DNA of 64,000 bases from Paragordius varius (taxonomy: Eukaryota > Nematomorpha): NCBI GenBank assembly GCA_964247055.1, contig OZ176054.1, positions 806,001 to 870,000 of the forward strand, in the 5' to 3' direction. Both the position numbers and the translations under genes were made by a program. Below, piece after piece: positions 38,960-53,700 of the stretch. The notes below the pieces were generated by a model. That model was not told the DNA's origin and ran no database searches. It worked only from the letters and a program-made list of their open reading frames with translations. Each line of letters starts with the position of its first letter. Position 1 is the stretch's first letter.

Positions 38960-41340
38960 ACTACATCAAAATATAGAGATAGTTTGACAAACTCTTTCAT
39001 ATCCGATTTTTACAACGATACTTTAAAAATTAATGTATTAAACTAGTCGCATCAATACTCAAGTTAAACTTTGTCCTTAAAAATCGGATATTGGTCACCG
39101 GTGAACAAAATTATTTTTTATATATTCTCTTAGCAAGAGTACATCAAAATATAGAGATAGTTTGACAAACTCTTTCATATCCGATTTTTACAACGATACT
39201 TTAAAAATTAATGTATAAAACGAGTCGTATCAATAAATCGCATCAATACTCAAGTTAAACTTTGTCCTTAAAAATCGGATATTGGTCACCGGTGAACAAA
39301 ATTATTTTTTATATATTCTCTTAGCAAGACTACATCAAAATATAGAGATAGTTTGACAAACTCTTTAATATCCGATTTTTACAACGATACTTTAAAAATT
39401 AATGTATAAAACTAGTCGCATCAATACTCAACTTAAACTTTGTCCTTAAAAATCGAATATTGGTCACCGGTGAACAAAATTATTTTTTATACATTCTCTT
39501 AGTAAGACTACATCAAAATATAGAGATAGTTTGACAAACTCTTTCATATCCGATTTTTACAACGATACTTTAAAAATTAATGTATTAAACTAGTCGCATC
39601 AATAAATCGCATCAATACTCAAGTTAAACTTTGTCCTTAAAAATCGGATATTGGTCACCGGTGAACAAAATTATTTTTTATACATTCTCTTAGTAGGACT
39701 ACATCAAAATATAGAGATAGTTTGTCAAACTCTTTCATATCCGATTTTTACAACGATACTTTAAAAATTAATGTATTAAACTAGTCGCATCAATACTCAA
39801 GTTAAACTTTGTCCTTAAAAATCGGATATTGGTCTCCGGTGAACAAAATAATTTTTTATACATTCTCTTAGTAAGACTACATCAAAATATAGAGGTAGTT
39901 TGACAAACTCTTTCATATCCGATTTTTACAACGATACTTTAAAAATTAATGTATTAAACTAGTCGCATCAATACTCAAGTTAAACTTTGTCCTTAAAAAT
40001 CGGATATTGGTCACCGGTGAACAAAATTATTTTTTATATATTCTCTTAGCAAGACTACATCAAAATATAGAGATAGTTTGACAAACTCTTTCATATCCGA
40101 TTCTTACAACGATACTTTAAAAATTAATGTATAAAACTAGTCGCATCAATACTCAAGTTAAACTTTGTCCTTAAAAATCGAATATTGGTCACCGGTGAAC
40201 AAAATTATTTTTTATACATTCTCTTAGTAAGACTACATCAAAATATAGAGATAGTTTGACAAACTCTTTCATATCCGATTTTTACAACGATACTTTAAAA
40301 ATTAATGTATTAAACTAGTCGCATCAATACTCAAGTTAAACTTTGTCCTTAAAAATCGGATATTGGTCACCGGTGAACAAAATTATTTTTTATATATTCT
40401 CTTAGCAAGAGTACATCAAAATATAGAGATAGTTTGACAAACTCTTTCATATCCGATTTTTACAACGATACTTTAAAAATTAATGTATAAAACGAGTCGT
40501 ATCAATAAATCGCATCAATACTCAAGTTAAACTTTGTCCTTAAAAATCGGATATTGGTCACCGGTGAACAAAATTATTTTTTATATATTCTCTTAGCAAG
40601 ACTACATCAAAATATAGAGATAGTTTGACAAACTCTTTCATATCCGATTTTTACAACGATACTTTAAAAATTAATGTATAAAACTAGTCGCATCAATACT
40701 CAACTTAAACTTTGTCCTTAAAAATCGAATATTGGTCACCGGTGAACAAAATTATTTTTTATACATTCTCTTAGTAAGACTACATCAAAATATAGAGATA
40801 GTTTGACAAACTCTTTCATATCCGATTTTTACAACGATACTTTAAATAATGTATTAAACTAGTCGCATCAATAAATCGCATCAATACTCAAGTTAAACTT
40901 TGTCCTTAAAAATCGGATATTGGTCACCGGTGAACAAAATTATTTTTTATACATTCTCTTAGTAGGACTACATCAAAATATAGAGATAGTTTGTCAAACT
41001 CTTTCATATCCGATTTTTACAACGATACTTTAAAAATTAATGTATTAAACTAGTCGCATCAATACTCAAGTTAAACTTTGTCCTTAAAAATCGGATATTG
41101 GTCTCCGGTGAACAAAATAATTTTTTATACATTCTCTTAGTAAGACTACATCAAAATATAGAGGTAGTTTTACAAACTCTTTCATATCCGATTTTTACAA
41201 CGATACTTTAAAAATTAATGTATTAAACTAGTCGCATCAATACTCAAGTTAAACTTTGTCCTTAAAAATCGGATATTGGTCACCGTTGAACAAAATTATT
41301 TTTTATATATTCTCTTAGCAAGACTACATCAAAATATAGA
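38960..41340 (+). repeat. 1,272-bp (7-monomer) tandem repeat, about 1.9 copies
   Basis: caagagtacatc lies at 39,134 and 40,406, 1,272 bp apart. That equals seven 178-bp monomers plus two 13-bp insertions. The same 1,272-bp spacing is seen at 22,671 and 23,943 in the first large block, so the tandem pair existed before the block was duplicated. A three-base deletion near 40,845 is private to the later copy. Confidence 0.82.
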
Positions 41341-41453
41341 GATAGTTTGACAAACTCTTTCATATCCGATTTTTACAACGATACTTTAAAAATTAATGTG
41401 TTAAACTAGTCGCATCAATACTCAAGTTAAACTTTGTCCTAAAAAATCGAATA

Positions 41454-41471
41454 TTGGTCACCGGTGACCAA
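41454..41471. repeat. 18-bp perfect palindrome, variant 2
   Basis: Here ttggtcaccggtgaccaa is fully self-complementary because the usual gaacaa on the right is gaccaa. The same form occurs at 43,820, 45,078, 47,761, 48,473 and 49,923, always in gtcctaaaaaatc monomers. Variant 1 reaches symmetry by changing the left side; this one changes the right. Confidence 0.88.
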
Positions 41472-44400
41472 AATTATTTTTTATATATTCTCTTGGTAAG
41501 ACTACATCAAAATATAGAAATAGTTTGACAAACTCTTTGATATCCGATTTTTACATCGATACTTTAAAAATTAATGTATAAAACTAGTCGCATCAATACT
41601 CAGCTTAAACTTTGTCCTTAAAAATCGAATATTGGTCACCGGTGAACAAAATTATTTTTTATACATTCTCTTAGTAAGACTACATCAAAATATAGAGATA
41701 GTTTGACAAACTCTTTCATATCCGATTTTTACAACGATACTTTAAAAATTAATGTGTTAAACTAGTCGCATCAATACTCAAATTAAACTTTGTCCTTAAA
41801 AATCGAATATTGGTCACCGGTGAACAAAATTATTTTTTATATATTCTCTTAGCAAGACTACATCAAAATATAGAGATAGTTTGACAAACTCTTTCATATC
41901 CGATTTTTACAACGATACTTTAAAAATTAATGTATAAAACGAGTCGTATCAATAAATCGCATCAATACTCAAGTTAAACTTTGTCCTTAAAAATCGGATA
42001 TTGGTCACCGGTGAACAAAATTATTTTTTATATATTCTCTTAGCAAGACTACATCAAAATATAGAGATAGTTTGACAAACTCTTTCATATCCGATTTTTA
42101 CAACGATACTTTAAAAATTAATGTATAAAACTAGTCGCATCAATACTCAACTTAAACTTTGTCCTTAAAAATCGAATATTGGTCACCGGTGAACAAAATT
42201 ATTTTTTATACATTCTCTTAGTAAGACTACATCAAAATATAAAGATAGTTTGACAAACTCTTTCATATCCGATTTTTACAACGATACTTTAAAAATTAAT
42301 GTATTAAACTAGTCGCATCAATAAATCGCATCAATACTCAAGTTAAACTTTGTCCTTAAAAATCGGATATTGGTCACCGGTGAACAAAATTATTTTTTAT
42401 ACATTCTCTTAGTAGGACTACATCAAAATATAGAGGTAGTTTGTCAAACTCTTTCATATCCGATTTTTACAACGATACTTTAAAAATTAATGTATTAAAC
42501 TAGTCGCATCAATACTCAGCTTAAACTTTGTCCTTAAAAATCGAATATTGGTCACCGGTGAACAAAATTATTTTTTATACATTCTCTTAGTAAGACTACA
42601 TCAAAATATAGAGATAGTTTGACAAACTCTTTCATATCCGATTTTTACAACGATACTTTAAAAATTAATGTGTTAAACTAGTCGCATCAATACTCAAATT
42701 AAACTTTGTCCTTAAAAATCGAATATTGGTCACCGGTGAACAAAATTATTTTTTATATATTCTCTTAGCAAGACTACATCAAAATATAGAGGTAGTTTGT
42801 CAAACTCTTTCATATCCGATTTTTACAACGATACTTTAAAAATTAATGTATAAAACTAGTCGCATCAATACTCAACTTAAACTTTGTCCTTAAAAATCGA
42901 ATATTGGTCACCGGTGAACAAAATTATTTTTTATACATTCTCTTAGTAAGACTACATCAAAATATAGAGATAGTTTGACAAACTCTTTCATATCCGATTT
43001 TTACAACGATACTTTAAAAATTAATGTATTAAACTAGTCGCATCAATAAATCGCATCAATACTCAACTTAAACTTTGTCCTTAAAAATCGAATATTGGTC
43101 ACCGGTGAACAAAATTATTTTTTATACATTCTCTTAGTAAGACTACATCAAAATATAGAGATAGTTTGACAAACTCTTTCATATCCGATTTTTACAACGA
43201 TACTTTAAAAATTAATGTATTAAACTAGTCGCATCAATAAATCGCATCAATACTCAAGTTAAACTTTGTCCTTAAAAATCGGATATTGGTCACCGGTGAA
43301 CAAAATTATTTTTTATACATTCTCTTAGTAGGACTACATCAAAATATAGAGATAGTTTGTCAAACTCTTTCATATCCGATTTTTACAACGATACTTTAAA
43401 AATTAATGTATTAAACTAGTCGCATCAATACTCAAGTTAAACTTTGTCCTTAAAAATCGGATATTGGTCTCCGGTGAACAAAATAATTTTTTATACATTC
43501 TCTTAGTAAGACTACATCAAAATATAGAGGTAGTTTGACAAACTCTTTCATATCCGATTTTTACAACGATACTTTAAAAATTAATGTATTAAACTAGTCG
43601 CATCAATACTCAAGTTAAACTTTGTCCTTAAAAATCGGATATTGGTCACCGGTGAACAAAATTATTTTTTATATATTCTCTTAGCAAGACTACATCAAAA
43701 TATAGAGATAGTTTGACAAACTCTTTCATATCCGATTTTTACAACGATACATTAAAAATTAATGTGTTAAACTAGTCGCATCAATACTCAAGTTAAACTT
43801 TGTCCTAAAAAATCGAATATTGGTCACCGGTGACCAAAATTATTTTTTATATATTCTCTTGGTAAGACTACATCAAAATATAGAAATAGTTTGACAAACT
43901 CTTTGATATCCGATTTTTACATCGATACTTTAAAATTTAATGTATTAAACTAGTGGCATCAATACTCAAATTAAACTTTGTCCTTAAAAATCGGATATTG
44001 GTCACCGGTGAACAAAATTATTTTTTATACATTCTCTTAGTAAGACTACATCAAAATATAGAGATAGTTTGACAAACTCTTTCATATCCGATTTTTACAA
44101 CGATACGTTAAAAATTATGGTATTAAACTAGTCGCATCAATACTCAAATTAAACTTTGTCCTTAAAAATCGGATATTGGTCACCGGTGAACAAAATTATT
44201 TTTTATATATTCTCTTAGCAAGACTACATCAAAATATAGAGATAGTTTGACAAAGTCTTTCATATCCGATTTTTACAACGATACTTTAAAAATTAATGTA
44301 TAAAACTAGTCGCATCAATACTGAACTTAAACTTTGTCCTTAAAAATCGAATATTGGTCACCGGTGAACAAAATTATTTTTTATACATTCTCTTAGTAAG

Positions 44401-47400
44401 ACTACATCAAAATATAGAGATAGTTTGACAAACTCTTTCATATCCGATTTTTACAACGATACTTAAAAATTAATGTAATCAACTAGTCGCATCAATAAAT
44501 CGCATCAATACTCAAGTTAAACTTTGTCCTTAAAAATCGGATATTGGTCACCGGTGAACAAAATTATTTTTTATACATTCTCTTAGTAGGACTACATCAA
44601 AATATAGAGATAGTTTGTCAAACTCTTTCATATCCGATTTTTACAACGATACTTTAAAAATTAATGTATTAAACTAGTCGCATCAATACTCAAGTTAAAC
44701 TTTGTCCTTAAAAATCGGATATTGGTCTCCGGTGAACAAAATAATTTTTTATACATTCTCTTAGTAAGACTACATCAAAATATAGAGGTAGTTTGACAAA
44801 CTCTTTCATATCCGATTTTTACAACGATACTTTAAAAATTAATGTATTAAACTAGTCGCATCAATACTCAAGTTAAACTTTGTCCTTAAAAATCGGATAT
44901 TGGTCACCGGTGAACAAAATTATTTTTTATATATTCTCTTAGCAAGACTACATCAAAATATAGAGATAGTTTGACAAACTCTTTCATATCCGATTTTTAC
45001 AACGATACTTTAAAAATTAATGTGTTAAACTAGTCGCATCAATACTCAAGTTAAACTTTGTCCTAAAAAATCAAATATTGGTCACCGGTGACCAAAATTA
45101 TTTTTTATATATTCTCTTGGTAAGACTACATCAAAATATAGAAATAGTTTGACAAACTCTTTGATATCCGATTTTTACAACGATACTTTAAAAATTAATG
45201 TATAAAACTAGTCGCATCAATACTCAACTTAAACTTTGTCCTTAAAAATCGAATATTGGTCACCGGTGAACAAAATTATTTTTTATACATTCTCTTAGTA
45301 AGACTACATCAAAATATAGAGATAGTTTGACAAACTCTTTCATATCCGATTTTTACAACGATACTTAAAAATTAATGTATTAAACTAGTCGCATCAATAA
45401 ATCGCATCAATACTCAAGTTAAACTTTGTCCTTAAAAATCGGATATTGGTCACCGGTGAACAAAATTATTTTTTATACATTCTCTTGGTAAGACTACATC
45501 AAAATATAGAAATAGTTTGACAAACTCTTTGATATCCGATTTTTACATCGATACTTTAAAATTTAATGTATTAAACTAGTCGCATCAATACTCAAATTAA
45601 ACTTTGTCCTTAAAAATCGGATATTGGTCACCGGTGAACAAAATTATTTTTTATACATTCTCTTAGTAAGACTACATCAAAATATAGAGATAGTTTGACA
45701 AACTCTTTCATATCCGATTTTTACAACGATACGTTAAAAATTATGGTATTAAACTAGTCGCATCAATACTCAAATTAAACTTTGTCCTTAAAAATCGGAT
45801 ATTGGTCACCGGTGAACAAAATTATTTTTTATACATTCTCTTAGTAAGACTACATTAAAATATAGAGATAGTTTGACAAACTCTTTCATATCCGATTTTT
45901 ACAACGATACTTTAAAAATTAATGTATAAAACTAGTCGCATCAATACTCAACTTAAACTTTGTCCTTAAAAATCGAATATTGGTCACCGGTGAACAAAAT
46001 TATTTTTTATACATTCTCTTAGTAAGACTACATCAAAATATAGAGATAGTTTGACAAACTCTTTCATATCCGATTTTTACAACGATACTTAAAAATTAAT
46101 GTATTAAACTAGTCGCATCAATAAATCGCATCAATACTCAAGTTAAACTTTGTCCTTAAAAATCGGATATTGGTCACCGGTGAACAAAATTATTTTTTAT
46201 ACATTCTCTTAGTAGGACTACATCAAAATATAGAGATAGTTTGTCAAACTCTTTCATATCCGATTTTTACAACGATACTTTAAAAATTAATGTATTAAAC
46301 TAGTCGCATCAATAGTCATACTTTGTCCTTAAAAATCGAATATTGGTCACCGGTGAACAAAATTATTTTTTATATATTCTCTTAGTAAGACTACATCAAA
46401 ATATAGAAATAGTTTGACAAACTCTTTCATATCCGATTTTTACAACGATACGTTAAATATGGTATTAAACTAGTCGCATCAATACTCAAATTAAACTTTG
46501 TCCTTAAAAATCGAATATTGGTCACCGGTGAACAAAATTATTTTTTATACATTCTCTTAGTAAGACTACATCAAAATATAGAGATAGTTTGACAAACTCT
46601 TTCATATCCGATTCTTACAACGATACTTTAAAAATTAATGTATAAAACTAGTCGCATCAATACTCAAGTTAAACTTTGTCCTTAAAAATCGGATATTGGT
46701 CACCGGTGAACAAAATTATTTTTTATATATTCTCTTAGCAAGACTACATCAAAATATAGAGATAGTTTGACAAACTCTTTCATATCCGATTTTTACAACG
46801 ATACATTAAAAATTATGGTATTAAACTAGTCGCATCAATACTCAAATTAAACTTTGTCCTTAAAAATCGAATATTGGTCACCGGTGAACAAAATTATTTT
46901 TTATACATTCTCTTGGTAAGACTACATCAAAATATAGAAATAGTTTGACAAACTCTTTGATATCCGATTTTTACATCGATACTTTAAAATTTAATGTATT
47001 AAACTAGTCGCATCAATACTCAAATTAAACTTTGTCCTTAAAAATCGGATATTGGTCACCGGTGAACAAAATTATTTTTTATACATTCTCTTAGTAAGAC
47101 TACATCAAAATATAGAGATAGTTTGACAAACTCTTTCATATCCGATTTTAACGATACGTTAAAAATTGTGGTATTAAACTAGTCGCATCAATACTCAAAT
47201 TAAACTTTGTCCTTAAAAATCGGATATTTGTCACCGGTGAACAAAATTATTTTTTATATATTCTCTTAGCAAGACTACATCAAAATATAGAGATAGTTTG
47301 ACAAACTCTTTCATATCCGATTTTTACAACGATACGTTAAAAATTATGGTATTAAACTAGTCGCATCAATACTCAAATTAAACTTTGTCCTTAAAAATCG

Positions 47401-47644
47401 GATATTGGTCACCGGTGAACAAAATTATTTTTTATACATTCTCTTAGTAAGACTACATTAAAATATAGAGATAGTTTGACAAACTCTTTCATATCCGATT
47501 TTTACAACGATACTTTAAAAATTAATGTATAAAACTAGTCGCATCAATACTCAACTTAAACTTTGTCCTTAAAAATCGAATATTGGTCACCGGTGAACAA
47601 AATTATTTTTTATACATTCTCTTAGTAAGACTACATCAAAATAT

Positions 47645-49000
47645 AGAGGTAGTTTGACAAACTCTTTCATATCCGATTTTTACAACGATACTTTAAAAAT
47701 TAATGTGTTAAACTAGTCGCATCAATACTCAAGTTAAACTTTGTCCTAAAAAATCGAATATTGGTCACCGGTGACCAAAATTATTTTTTATATATTCTCT
47801 TGGTAAGACTACATCAAAATATAGAAATAGTTTGACAAACTCTTTGATATCCGATTTTTACATCGATACTTTAAAATTTAATGTATCAAACTAGTCGCAT
47901 CAATACTCAAATTAAACTTTGTCCTTAAAAATCGGATATTGGTCACCGGTGAACAAAATTATTTTTTATACATTCTCTTAGTAAGACTACATCAAAATAT
48001 AGAGATAGTTTGACAAACTCTTTCATATCCGATTTTTACAACGATACGTTAAAAATTATGGTATTAAACTAGTCGCATCAATACTCAAATTAAACTTTGT
48101 CCATAAAAATCGGATATTGGTCACCGGTGAACAAAATTATTTTTTATATATTCTCTTAGCAAGACTACATTAAAATATAGAGATAGTTTGACAAACTCTT
48201 TCATATCCGATTCTTACAACGATACTTTAAAAATTAATGTATAAAACTAGTCGCATCAATACTCAAGTTAAACTTTGTCCTTAAAAATCGGATATTGGTC
48301 ACCGGTGAACAAAATTATTTTTTATATATTCTCTTAGCAAGACTACATCAAAATATAGAGATAGTTTGACAAACTCTTTCATATCCGATTTTTACAACGA
48401 TACTTTAAAAATTAATGTGTTAAACTAGTCGCATCAATACTCAAGTTAAACTTTGTCCTAAAAAATCGAATATTGGTCACCGGTGACCAAAATTATTTTT
48501 TATATATTCTCTTGGTAAGACTACATCAAAATATAGAAATAGTTTGACAAACTCTTTGATATCCGATTTTTACATCGATACTTTAAAATTTAATGTATCA
48601 AACTAGTCGCATCAATACTCAAATTAAACTTTGTCCTTAAAAATCGGATATTGGTCACCGGTGAACAAAATTATTTTTTATACATTCTCTTAGTAAGACT
48701 ACATCAAAATATAGAGATAGTTTGACAAACTCTTTCATATCCGATTTTTACAACGATACGTTAAAAATTATGGTATTAAACTAGTCGCATCAATACTCAA
48801 ATTAAACTTTGTCCTTAAAAATCGGATATTGGTCACCGGTGAACAAAATTATTTTTTATATATTCTCTTAGCAAGACTACATTAAAATATAGAGATAGTT
48901 TGACAAACTCTTTCATATCCGATTCTTACAACGATACTTTAAAAATTAATGTATAAAACTAGTCGCATCAATACTCAAGTTAAACTTTGTCCTTAAAAAT
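47645..49000 (+). repeat. 712-bp (4-monomer) tandem repeat, about 2 copies
   Basis: ttggtcaccggtgaccaa at 47,761 and 48,473 is 712 bp apart, exactly four 178-bp monomers. The order of types (gtgttaaac, gatatccg, acgttaaaa, gattctta) is the same in both copies. They part near 49,000, where gaatat replaces ggatat. Confidence 0.82.
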
Positions 49001-50697
49001 CGAATATTGGTCACCGGTGAACAAAATTATTTTTTATATATTCTCTTAGCAAGAGTACATCAAAATATAGAGATAGTTTGACAAACTCTTTCATATCCGA
49101 TTTTTACAACGATACTTTAAAAATTAATGTATAAAACGTGTCGTATCAATAAATCGCATCAATACTCAAGTTAAACTTTGTCCTTAAAAATCGGATATTG
49201 GTCACCGGTGAACAAAATTATTTTTTATATATTCTCTTAGCAAGACTACATCAAAATATAGAGATAGTTTGACAAACTCTTTCATATCCGATTTTTACAA
49301 CGATACTTTAAAAATTAATGTATAAAACTAGTCGCATCAATACTCAACTTAAACTTTGTCCTTAAAAATCGAATATTGGTCACCGGTGAACAAAATTATT
49401 TTTTATACATTCTCTTAGTAAGACTACATCAAAATATAGAGATAGTTTGACAAACTCTTTCATATCCGATTTTTACAACGATACTTTAAAAATTAATGTA
49501 TTAAACTAGTCGCATCAATAAATCGCATCAATACTCAAGTTAAACTTTGTCCTTAAAAATCGGATATTGGTCTCCGGTGAACAAAATAATTTTTTATACA
49601 TTCTCTTAGTAAGACTACATCAAAATATAGAGGTAGTTTGACAAACTCTTTCATATCCGATTTTTACAATGATACTTTAAAAATTAATGTATTAAACTAG
49701 TCGCATCAATACTCAAGTTAAACTTTGTCCTTAAAAATCGGATATTGGTCACCGGTGAACAAAATTATTTTTTATATATTCTCTTAGCAAGACTACATCA
49801 AAATATAGAGATAGTTTGACAAACTCTTTCATATCCGATTTTTACAACGATACTTTAAAAATTAATGTGTTAAACTAGTCGCATCAATACTCAAGTTAAA
49901 CTTTGTCCTAAAAAATCGAATATTGGTCACCGGTGACCAAAATTATTTTTTATATATTCTCTTGGTAAGACTACATCAAAATATAGAAATAGTTTGACAA
50001 ACTCTTTGATATCCGATTTTTACATCGATACTTTGAAATTTAATGTATTAAACTAGTCGCATCAATACTCAAATTAAACTTTGTCCTTAAAAATCGGATA
50101 TTGGTCACCGGTGAACAAAATTATTTTTTATACATTCTCTTAGTAAGACTACATCAAAATATAGAGATAGTTTGACCAACTCTTTCATATCCGATTTTTA
50201 CAACGATACGTTAAAAATTATGGTATTAAACTAGTCGCATCAATACTCAAATTAAACTTTGTCCTTAAAAATCGGATATTGGTCACCGGTGAACAAAATT
50301 ATTTTTTATATATTCTCTTAGCAAGACTACATTAAAATATAGAGATAGTTTGACAAACTCTTTCATATCCGATTCTTACAACGATACTTTAAAAATTAAT
50401 GTATAAAACTAGTCGCATCAATACTCAAGTTAAACTTTGTCCTTAAAAATCGAATATTGGTCACCGGTGAACAAAATTATTTTTTATACATTCTCTTAGT
50501 AAGACTACATCAAAATATAGAGATAGTTTGACAAACTCTTTCATATCCGATTTTTACAACGATACTTTAAAAATTAATGTATTAAACTAGTCGCATCAAT
50601 ACTCAAGTTAAACTTTGTCCTTAAAAATCGGATATTGGTCTCCGGTGAACAAAATAATTTTTTATACATTCTCTTAGTAAGACTACATCAAAATATA

Positions 50698-50736
50698 GAG
50701 GTAGTTTGACAAACTCTTTCATATCCGATTTTTATA
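50698..50736 (+). repeat. 39-bp monomer remnant at a register jump
   Basis: A monomer begins at gaggtag and runs only to ccgatttttata before the next one starts with gagatag at 50,737, so about 139 bases are missing. The same remnant is at 52,112-52,150, exactly 1,414 bp later, so the jump was duplicated together with its surroundings. It marks the entry into the divergent 50.7-55.2 kb island. Confidence 0.88.
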
Positions 50737-50739
50737 GAG

Positions 50740-53700
50740 ATAGTTTGACAAACTCTTTCATATCCGATTTTTACAACGATACTTTAAAAATTAATATATT
50801 AAACTAGTCGCATCAATACTCAAGTTAAACTTTGTCCTTAAAAATCGGATATTGGTCACCGGTGAACAAAACTAATTTTTATACATTCTCTTAGTAAGAC
50901 TACATCAAAATGAGATAGTTTGACAAACTCTTTCATATCCAATTTTTACAACGATACTTTAATAATTAATGTATAGAACTAGTCGCGTTAAACTTTGTCC
51001 TAAAAATCGTATATTGATCACCGGTGAACAAAATATTTTTTATACATTCTCTGTAAGACTACAACAAAATATAGAGATAGTTTGACAAACTCTTTCATAT
51101 CCGATTTTTACAACGATACTTTAAAAATTAATGTATAAAACTAGTCCATCAATACTCAAGTTTAACTTTGTCCTTAAAAATCGGATATTGGTTACGTGAA
51201 CAAAATTATTTTTTATACATTCTATTATTAAGACTACATCAAAATATAGAGATAGTTTGACAAACTCTTTCATATCCGATTTTTACAACGATACTTTAAA
51301 AATTAATATATTAAACTAGTCGCATCAATACTCAAGTTAAACTTTGTCCTTAAAAATCGGATATTGGTCACCGGTGAACAAAACTATTTTTTATACATTC
51401 TCTTAGTAAGACTACATCAAAATATAGAGATAGTTTGACAAACTCTTTCATATCCGATTTTTACAACGATACTTTAAAAATTAATGTATAGAACTAGTCG
51501 CGTTAAACTTTGTCCTAAAAATTCGTATATTGATCACCGGTGAACAAAATTATTTTTTATACATTCTCTTAGTAAGACTACAACAAAATATAGAGATAGT
51601 TTGACAAACTCTTTCATATCCGATTTTTACAACGATACTTTAAAAATTAATGTATAAAACTAGTCGCATCAATACTCAAGTTTTTGTCCTTAAAAATCGG
51701 ATATTGGTCACCGGTGAACAAAATTATTTTTTACAACATTCTCTTAGTAGGACTACATCAAAATATAGAGATAGTTTGACAAACTCTTTCATATCCGATT
51801 TTTACAACGATACTTTAAAAATTAATGTATAGAACTAGTCGCGTTAAACTTTGTCCTAAAAATTCGTATATTGATCACCGGTGAACAAAATTATTTTTTA
51901 TACATTCTCTTAGTAAGACTACATCAAAATATAGAGATAGTTTGACAAACTCTTTCATATCCGATTTTTACAACGATACTTTAAAAATTAATGTATTAAA
52001 CTAGTCGCATGAATACTCAAGTTAAACTTTGTCCTTAAAAATCGGATATTGGTCTCCGGTGAACAAAATAATTTTTTATACATTCTCTTAGTAAGACTAC
52101 ATCAAAATATAGAGGTAGTTTGACAAACTCTTTCATATCCGATTTTTATAGAGATAGTTTGACAAACTCTTTCATATCCGATTTTTACAACGATACTTTA
52201 AAAATTAATATATTAAACTAGTCGCATCAATACTCAAGTTAAACTTTGTCCTTAAAAATCGGATATTGGTCACCGGTGAACAAAACTAATTTTTATACAT
52301 TCTCTTAGTAAGACTACATCAAAATGAGATAGTTTGACAAACTCTTTCATATCCAATTTTTACAACGATACTTTAATAATTAATGTATAGAACTAGTCGC
52401 GTTAAACTTTGTCCTAAAAATCGTAAATTGATCACCGGTGAACAAAATATTTTTTATACATTCTCTGTAAGACTACAACAAAATATAGAGATAGTTTGAC
52501 AAACTCTTTCATATCCGATTTTTACAACGATACTTTAAAAATTAATATATTAAACTAGTCGCATCAATACTCAAGTTAAACTTTGTCCTTAAAAATCGGA
52601 TATTGGTCACCGGTGAACAAAACTAATTTTTATACATTCTCTTAGTAAGACTACATCAAAATGAGATAGTTTGACAAACTCTTTCATATCCAATTTTTAC
52701 AACGATACTTTAATAATTAATGTATAGAACTAGTCGCGTTAAACTTTGTCCTAAAAATCGTATATTGATCACCGGTGAACAAAATATTTTTTATACATTC
52801 TCTGTAAGACTACAACAAAATATAGAGATAGTTTGACAAACTCTTTCATATCCGATTTTTACAACGATATTTTAAAAATTAATGTATAGAACTAGTCGCG
52901 TTAAACTTTGTCCTAAAAATTCGTATATTGATCACCGGTGAACAAAATTATTTTTTATACATTCTCTTAGTAAGACTACAACAAAATATAGAGATAGTTT
53001 GACAAACTCTTTCATATCCGATTTTTACAACGATACTTTAAAAATTAATGTATAAAACTAGTCGCATCAATACTCAAGTTTTTGTCCTTAAAAATCGGAT
53101 ATTGGTCACCGGTGAACAAAATTATTTTTTACAACATTCTCTTAGTAGGACTACATCAAAATATAGAGATAGTTTGACAAACTCTTTCATATCCGATTTT
53201 TACAACGATACTTTAAAAAATGTATAAAACTAGTCACATCAATACTCAAGTTAAATTTTGTCCTTAAAAATCGGATATTGGTCACCGGTGAACAAAATTA
53301 TTTTTTATACATTCTCTTATTAAGACTACATCAAAATATAGAGATAGTTTGACAAACTCTTTCATATCCGATTTTTACAACGATACTTTAAAAATTAATA
53401 TATTAAACTAGTCGCATCAATACTCAAGTTAAACTTTGTCCTTAAAAATCGGATATTGGTCACCGGTGAACAAAACTAATTTTTATACATTCTCTTAGTA
53501 AGACTACATCAAAATATAGAGATAGTTTGACAAACTCTTTCATATCCAATTTTTACAACGATACTTTAAAAATTAATGTATAGAACTAGTCGCGTTAAAC
53601 TTTGTCCTAAAAATTCGTATATTGATCACCGGTGAACAAAATAATTTTTTATACATTCTCTTAGTAAGACTACAACAAAATATAGAGATAGTTTGACAAA

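Larger units (their letters stand above)
26270..41050 (+). repeat. Expanded second copy of the 13.88-24.58 kb block
   Basis: It matches the earlier block at its two ends with different offsets (about 12.1-12.5 kb, then about 16.47 kb). The difference of about 4.0 kb is taken up by extra copies of a 2.92-kb higher-order unit in the middle. One monomer near 14.4-14.6 kb is missing here, and a two-monomer tandem duplication is added near 27.74-28.09 kb. No gene or unique sequence. Confidence 0.8.
41050..50740 (+). repeat. Segment rich in gatatccg and acgttaaaaattatgg monomers
   Basis: Monomers with ctttgatatccg, usually followed by acatcgatac, recur near 41.5, 43.9, 45.5, 46.9, 47.8, 48.6 and 50.0 kb. 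The preceding monomer usually has gtgttaaac, gtcctaaaaaatcg and the perfect ggtcaccggtgacc palindrome. Local repeats include about 1,258 bp (43,820 to 45,078, seven monomers) and 712 bp (four monomers). These types are rare or absent before 41 kb, although similar acgttaaaa monomers occur near 1.7 and 13 kb. No gene or unique sequence. Confidence 0.8.

Noticed and set aside
51650-51832. 60-codon open frame on the + strand, with 59-codon relatives at 53,048-53,227 and 54,420-54,599
   Set aside because: It starts and ends inside satellite monomers. It is open only because a four-base deletion (caagtttttgtcc) changes frame, and its relatives are copies of the same monomer in the duplicated units. 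No ribosome-binding, splice, signal or domain feature is visible.
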